Below are positions 6,978-10,121 of a stretch of 10,121 bases of DNA, one piece after another. The notes beneath the pieces are model-generated. The model did no database searches, was not told where the DNA came from, and saw only the letters and a list, made by a program, of their open reading frames with translations. The first letter of the stretch is position 1, and each line of letters opens with the position of its first letter. The stretch is from Clostridia bacterium (GTDB lineage Bacteria; Bacillota_A; Clostridia; Lachnospirales; Lachnospiraceae). The position numbers were made by a program, and so were the translations under genes. The stretch spans positions 1 through 10,121 of the forward strand of contig JAAYYM010000592.1 in NCBI GenBank assembly GCA_012515365.1, written 5' to 3'.

Positions 6978-7681
6978 TTAACTGCCTCCCAATCCCATCT
7001 TCTATTGATATGATCAAAACACTTTGACAGCTCGTAAAAAGAGCTCACACGATGAACGTCAGTTTGCTTCCGATCACTCAGTAAAATTGGTTCGATAGAA
7101 GTATTTTTTGCTCCTAATATATCCTTTTTATAGTCATCACCTATGAATGTACACTCGTGTGGCATCACTTCCATCTTTTGAAGTGTCGTTAAAAACATCT
7201 TAGAATCAGGCTTTTCAGCACCTACTTCTTCACTCGTCACAAGAATGTCAACATATGCTTCCAATCCCAGTTGCTTAATTTTTCGATACTGAATATGTGC
7301 TGTCAAATCAGTGCAAATAGCTGTTTTAATCCCTAAACTTTTTAATTGGTTCAAAAAATCAAAAACGCCTTCATAGGGCTTCATTGCTTCTAAAAAATTA
7401 TCCCAATATTGATTATAATAAACCATAGCCTCACACATTGGATTTTGCCCTAGCAGCTCCAGTGTTCTTTGAAAATAAAGCAGTCGGTTATGTGTAGCAG
7501 CACAGTTAGTGCCCAGACGCTCTTTCACTTCCTTTTTACCCTTTTCAAATGCAAAAAGGAACTGTTCTCTTTCAAAGCCTGATTTTAGTGCATAATCAAT
7601 CACAGCATTCATGGCTACTTCATTGCATAGATCATAACTGTATAATGTATTATCTAAATCAAATATGATTCCTTTTATCAC
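6974..7681 (-). CDS. HAD-superfamily (subfamily IA-like) phosphatase
   Basis: This 235-residue cytosolic hydrolase has all four HAD motifs. The nucleophile motif is FDLDNTL (7-13, Asp8 and Asp10). Motif II is ICTDLT (122-127, Thr124), motif III is EKPDSKMF (156-163, Lys157) and motif IV is FIGDDYKKD (179-187). The helical insert between motifs I and II is a type-1 cap, as in phosphoglycolate or N-acylneuraminate-9-phosphate phosphatases. The likely reaction is removal of phosphate from a small sugar or polyol phosphate. The start is GTG at 7681, supported by AGGTGAG 6 bases upstream. It begins immediately after the stop of the kinase fusion and overlaps the GT2 start by four bases. Sitting next to a kinase and a nucleotidyltransferase suggests dephosphorylation of a pathway intermediate. 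The substrate is unknown. Confidence 0.85.
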   Translation of the reverse strand: MIKGIIFDLDNTLYSYDLCNEVAMNAVIDYALKSGFEREQFLFAFEKGKKEVKERLGTNCAATHNRLLYFQRTLELLGQNPMCEAMVYYNQYWDNFLEAMKPYEGVFDFLNQLKSLGIKTAICTDLTAHIQYRKIKQLGLEAYVDILVTSEEVGAEKPDSKMFLTTLQKMEVMPHECTFIGDDYKKDILGAKNTSIEPILLSDRKQTDVHRVSSFYELSKCFDHINRRWDWEAVK

Positions 7682-9778
7682 TTATAGCTCACCTTTCATT
7701 TTCTTTGAAATCAAGATCAGAATAAAAAGCTGTATAATTCCTTCACGCATATCAGAATTTTTCAGACGCTCTGTCACAATTTCATCTAACTGATCAACTA
7801 CTTCTACTGCTATTTCATAAAATGGGATTTCTTTTTGTTCTAAAGAATCACCTTCAAAAACAATTGTCTGCTGATTGAGTGTCTCTGAAAATTCATAATT
7901 CATATCAATCTGATATTTGAGCAGCTCGGGTGTGAGTCTTTCCAGATTAACCGCTGAACTCATCGTAAGTCTCAGACTGATTACTGGCTGATAGTCCGAA
8001 TCACTTATGTGCTGTCCGATCGCAGGATCAAAATAGGTAATCACAAGATCTGCATACTGTTTTTGTGGTAGAATGTATTGTTGATAATCCGGCATCCGCT
8101 CTTCTATCTGCTTGATTGTATTCGTCATTGAATAGCCTCTTTTTGATGTATCACGTGTCGTCTTCCAATATTTACGTAGATCCTCCTCAGTGTCCATATA
8201 GATTTTCAAGTCCAAATTATCGCGCATCTGAGGCAAATATAAGGAATGAAGACCACACACTACAATATATCGATTTGGTTTGATCAACTGTTGTTGTGTA
8301 AATTTTCCGGTATCATGATCATATTGTGTACGCAGTACGCTCTGTCCTCTCCTCAATTCTGATACATCCTGTGCCTGTCGGTAAAGATAGTTGGCCTTTG
8401 GATTTAAGTGAGTAAACTGTTTCCACTCCTCTTCACCACGCTCCCAGCGATGATCACCATCTCCCTCAATAAACAGCAGATCTTTTGTTCCCAGAAAATC
8501 TGATATAATATCAATTAGTGTGCTTTTGCCACTTGCGCTATCCCCTGATATTCCTATTGTAAATGGTAAACTTCTACGTTTATATAAAGAATTGCTGTTG
8601 ATTCCAACATGATACATGACATATATCAGGAAAAACATAAGCCCAGCCAATACAGTAAAGCTTAAATTGGTAAGTGTACTGTTTTCAATCTTTAGATCTG
8701 ACAACGGCATCCCTAAAAAGGAAAGATCCACAAATTCTGTTTTATGGAACACAATAAAATAGATCAAATAAGTTAAGTGAAAGATATAGTACGAAATATA
8801 ATAGGTACTTCTTTGAATCAATTGAGAATTACTGAAAATAATGCAGGAAAATGGTACAATCCATACAAACCAGCCTGGCATTGGTGAAACAAATGCTAAA
8901 AACACAAAAAACGTAATGCCACAAAAGCTTAATAACAGGTCTTTATTCATATTACGAAGGCACATTACCTTAAGAAAAATCAGAATAACTGCCAGCACAG
9001 GGATATATAGCTTAATATCACTATAGGAAAGAAATACATCAGTGATAGCAGTCTGTTCCCGATTAAATAAAACAATTCCGACAAATCCCTCTCCCCAGAA
9101 TGGAAGTGCAAATCCCAGCGTCAAAATGCCAAGCAAACATGTAATTAATATACTTTCTTTTACGGATCTTTTTTTGTAATAATCCATCAAAAGAATGGGA
9201 ACAACAGCAAGGATATGCTGTTTTGTCATGATCGACGCTGCTAAGAAAAAGACAAACGCATAGTCCATCTTCTTTCTATTTTGTACAAGACAATAAATTG
9301 AAACCATTAAAAAGGCAATTGGTATAATATCTAATTGTCCATGCATATAAACAGAATACAAAATAATCGGCGACGTATAATAAATGAGTGCCAGACGCTT
9401 TCTTTGCTTTGGATAAAGCTTGATTAGCATAAACATGCATAACAAATCAAAGAAGCATAATGGAAGTTTAAATAAAAGATTACTTAAAAAGACTGAGTTT
9501 CCTGCAAATAGATGTTTGAGAATCCACCCAATGCTCTCGATCAACAGCATTATGGTCGGGTAAGGAAACGAAGATAGTAAATGATTATTGTAATAGTATT
9601 GATATGGATTTTCATGATTTTTCACGAAGCTTTCCACAAAAGGAATAAACATGATATCCTGATAATCAGAGGAAAAAAAACCTGCAATAATACACTTCAC
9701 AATCGTCAAACCGATTATAAAGATCCAGAATTTTTTTCCTATTGTATGATATTGCTTATTTTCCTCATTCATTTTCAT
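7682..9778 (-). CDS. Fusion: GT-C-like membrane domain plus phosphoribulokinase/uridine kinase-like domain
   Basis: This is a 698-residue two-part protein. Residues about 17-391 form roughly 11-13 membrane segments with GT-C-like (GT87/mannosyltransferase-type) features. The first outer loop has SDYQD (37-41), HGQLDIIP (146-153) comes later, and PGWFVWIVPF is at 301-310. Residues about 405-600 are a P-loop kinase. Walker A is GDSASGKST (412-420). GDGDHRWER (439-447) matches the GDSFHRYDR-type substrate/base motif of phosphoribulokinase. HLNPKAN (457-463), CGLHSLYLP (508-516) and KQYADLVI (573-580) are also phosphoribulokinase-like. The Glu normally before GLH is Cys508. A hydrophobic tail (about 681-690) ends the protein. 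I place the start at ATG 9778, which overlaps the upstream stop; ATG 9772 fits a weak GGA site equally well. A start at 9868 would overlap the upstream gene by over 100 bases. Substrates of both halves are unknown. Confidence 0.8.
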   Translation of the reverse strand: MKMNEENKQYHTIGKKFWIFIIGLTIVKCIIAGFFSSDYQDIMFIPFVESFVKNHENPYQYYYNNHLLSSFPYPTIMLLIESIGWILKHLFAGNSVFLSNLLFKLPLCFFDLLCMFMLIKLYPKQRKRLALIYYTSPIILYSVYMHGQLDIIPIAFLMVSIYCLVQNRKKMDYAFVFFLAASIMTKQHILAVVPILLMDYYKKRSVKESILITCLLGILTLGFALPFWGEGFVGIVLFNREQTAITDVFLSYSDIKLYIPVLAVILIFLKVMCLRNMNKDLLLSFCGITFFVFLAFVSPMPGWFVWIVPFSCIIFSNSQLIQRSTYYISYYIFHLTYLIYFIVFHKTEFVDLSFLGMPLSDLKIENSTLTNLSFTVLAGLMFFLIYVMYHVGINSNSLYKRRSLPFTIGISGDSASGKSTLIDIISDFLGTKDLLFIEGDGDHRWERGEEEWKQFTHLNPKANYLYRQAQDVSELRRGQSVLRTQYDHDTGKFTQQQLIKPNRYIVVCGLHSLYLPQMRDNLDLKIYMDTEEDLRKYWKTTRDTSKRGYSMTNTIKQIEERMPDYQQYILPQKQYADLVITYFDPAIGQHISDSDYQPVISLRLTMSSAVNLERLTPELLKYQIDMNYEFSETLNQQTIVFEGDSLEQKEIPFYEIAVEVVDQLDEIVTERLKNSDMREGIIQLFILILISKKMKGEL

Positions 9779-10121
9779 GTCCAAGAAAATCCGGCCCGAA
9801 TACAAATTCCGTCCAATACTTGATCGTATTCTGATAGTATTCATACTCCTCCGGGGTCCCCCACCCAATGTATTTTTCTATCTCAAAAACCTTTGTTCTA
9901 TAACCTGCTTCTACCGCATATTTCATCACTTGATCGACGTAAAATTCCTGATTGATCCGGTCATCCTTTTCGATCATTCTATTCGTAAGCTCTTTGAATA
10001 TCTGTCCTTTTCGAAACCAAAATGTAGCCACGATGGCATGATCGTTCATTGGATCATCTGAAAGCGCTTTTTTTACTGAAACCTCTTTCACATTTCCTTC
10101 TTCATCAGTTAGAAGCCAGCC
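9765..10121 (-). CDS. Sugar/polyol-phosphate nucleotidyltransferase, C-terminal part (5' end outside window)
   Basis: The frame stays open to the right edge (reading GWLLTDEEGN at the boundary), so only the last 118 residues are visible. The pyrophosphorylase signature at the N terminus is not seen. The visible part matches the distal half of NTP_transferase enzymes: NDHAIVATFWFRKGQIF, then NQEFYVDQVMKYAVEAG, then the family ending YIGWGTPEEYEYY. In such enzymes the G-T-P-E/D motif follows the active-site strand that helps bind the sugar phosphate. The internal GTG at 10091 is not a start. Its TGA (9765-9767) overlaps the start of the kinase fusion, implying translational coupling. It likely activates the product of a kinase to an NDP- or CDP-linked donor. 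Which nucleotide is used cannot be told from this fragment. Confidence 0.8.
   Translation of the reverse strand, partial: GWLLTDEEGNVKEVSVKKALSDDPMNDHAIVATFWFRKGQIFKELTNRMIEKDDRINQEFYVDQVMKYAVEAGYRTKVFEIEKYIGWGTPEEYEYYQNTIKYWTEFVFGPDFLGHENE

Larger units (their letters stand above)
2701..10121 (-). other. Predicted seven-gene operon (surface glycan/phospho-sugar cluster plus yigZ)
   Basis: Seven consecutive minus-strand genes have overlaps or gaps as follows: 9765/9778 overlap, 7682/7681 abutting, 6977/6974 overlap, 6282/6282 one-base overlap, 32-base gap, and 3357/3341 overlap. No terminator or promoter is visible between them. The promoter must lie beyond the right edge. No terminator is seen after yigZ, so readthrough into mgtE is possible. 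The gene content (nucleotidyltransferase, kinase, phosphatase, phosphodiesterase-like, GT2, two GT-C-like membrane proteins) points to one biosynthetic route. Confidence 0.75.

Noticed and set aside
9779..9868. N-terminal extension of the GT-C/kinase fusion starting at 9868 (MGGGPRRSMNT...)
   Set aside because: It would overlap the nucleotidyltransferase by over 100 bases, has an arginine-rich non-family-like sequence, and the first membrane segment follows directly from ATG 9778 or 9772.
9777..10061. Plus-strand open frames lying opposite the minus-strand operon (for example 9777-10061, 9581-9823, 5357-5602, 4272-4553)
   Set aside because: They lie entirely antisense to well-supported genes, have no recognisable domains, and I saw no ribosome binding site that would argue for them.
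10089..10091. GTG at 10091 as a start of the nucleotidyltransferase
   Set aside because: The frame is open through the right edge and the visible protein matches only the C-terminal part of the family.
1..10121. CRISPR arrays, tRNA/rRNA genes, insertion sequences, attachment sites
   Set aside because: No regularly spaced long repeats, no cloverleaf or rRNA-like sequence, no transposase or integrase coding sequence, and no flanking inverted repeats were seen.

Overview
The window is A+T-rich bacterial DNA. Its protein sequences point to a low-G+C Firmicute, most likely a clostridium of the Lachnospiraceae type. The evidence is the BipA, MgtE and YigZ sequences, strong Shine-Dalgarno sequences of the AGGAGG type, and frequent GTG starts. 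The species assignment is an inference; no rRNA or other decisive marker is present.

Left part (1-2700): the 3' half of the translational GTPase gene typA/bipA runs rightward off the left edge and ends in a clear intrinsic terminator. Facing it on the minus strand is a complete mgtE magnesium transporter gene. Its mRNA leader is unusual. A consensus promoter (TTGACA-N17-TATATT) is followed by a 52-codon upstream ORF with an excellent ribosome binding site, and this ORF runs past the mgtE start codon in another frame. Four GTAAAATC-like repeats abut the -35 box. I see no M-box riboswitch.

Right part (2701-10121): seven minus-strand genes are packed with overlaps of 1 to about 17 bases or short gaps, and they look like one operon entering from beyond the right edge. 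In transcription order they are: a nucleotidyltransferase (C-terminal part only); a membrane protein with a GT-C glycosyltransferase-like N-terminal half fused to a phosphoribulokinase-like kinase; a HAD phosphatase; a GT2 glycosyltransferase of the polyprenol-phosphate type; a short GDPD-like phosphodiesterase-fold protein; a YfhO-like multi-pass membrane protein; and the IMPACT-family gene yigZ as a probable passenger.

Together the kinase, nucleotidyltransferase, phosphatase, phosphodiesterase-like protein, GT2 and GT-C-like proteins suggest a pathway that phosphorylates and nucleotide-activates a sugar or polyol, then builds it into a surface glycan or glycolipid. The substrate cannot be read from the sequence. 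This cluster, with its GT-C/kinase fusion, is the best candidate here for an undescribed system. The mgtE leader ORF is the second.
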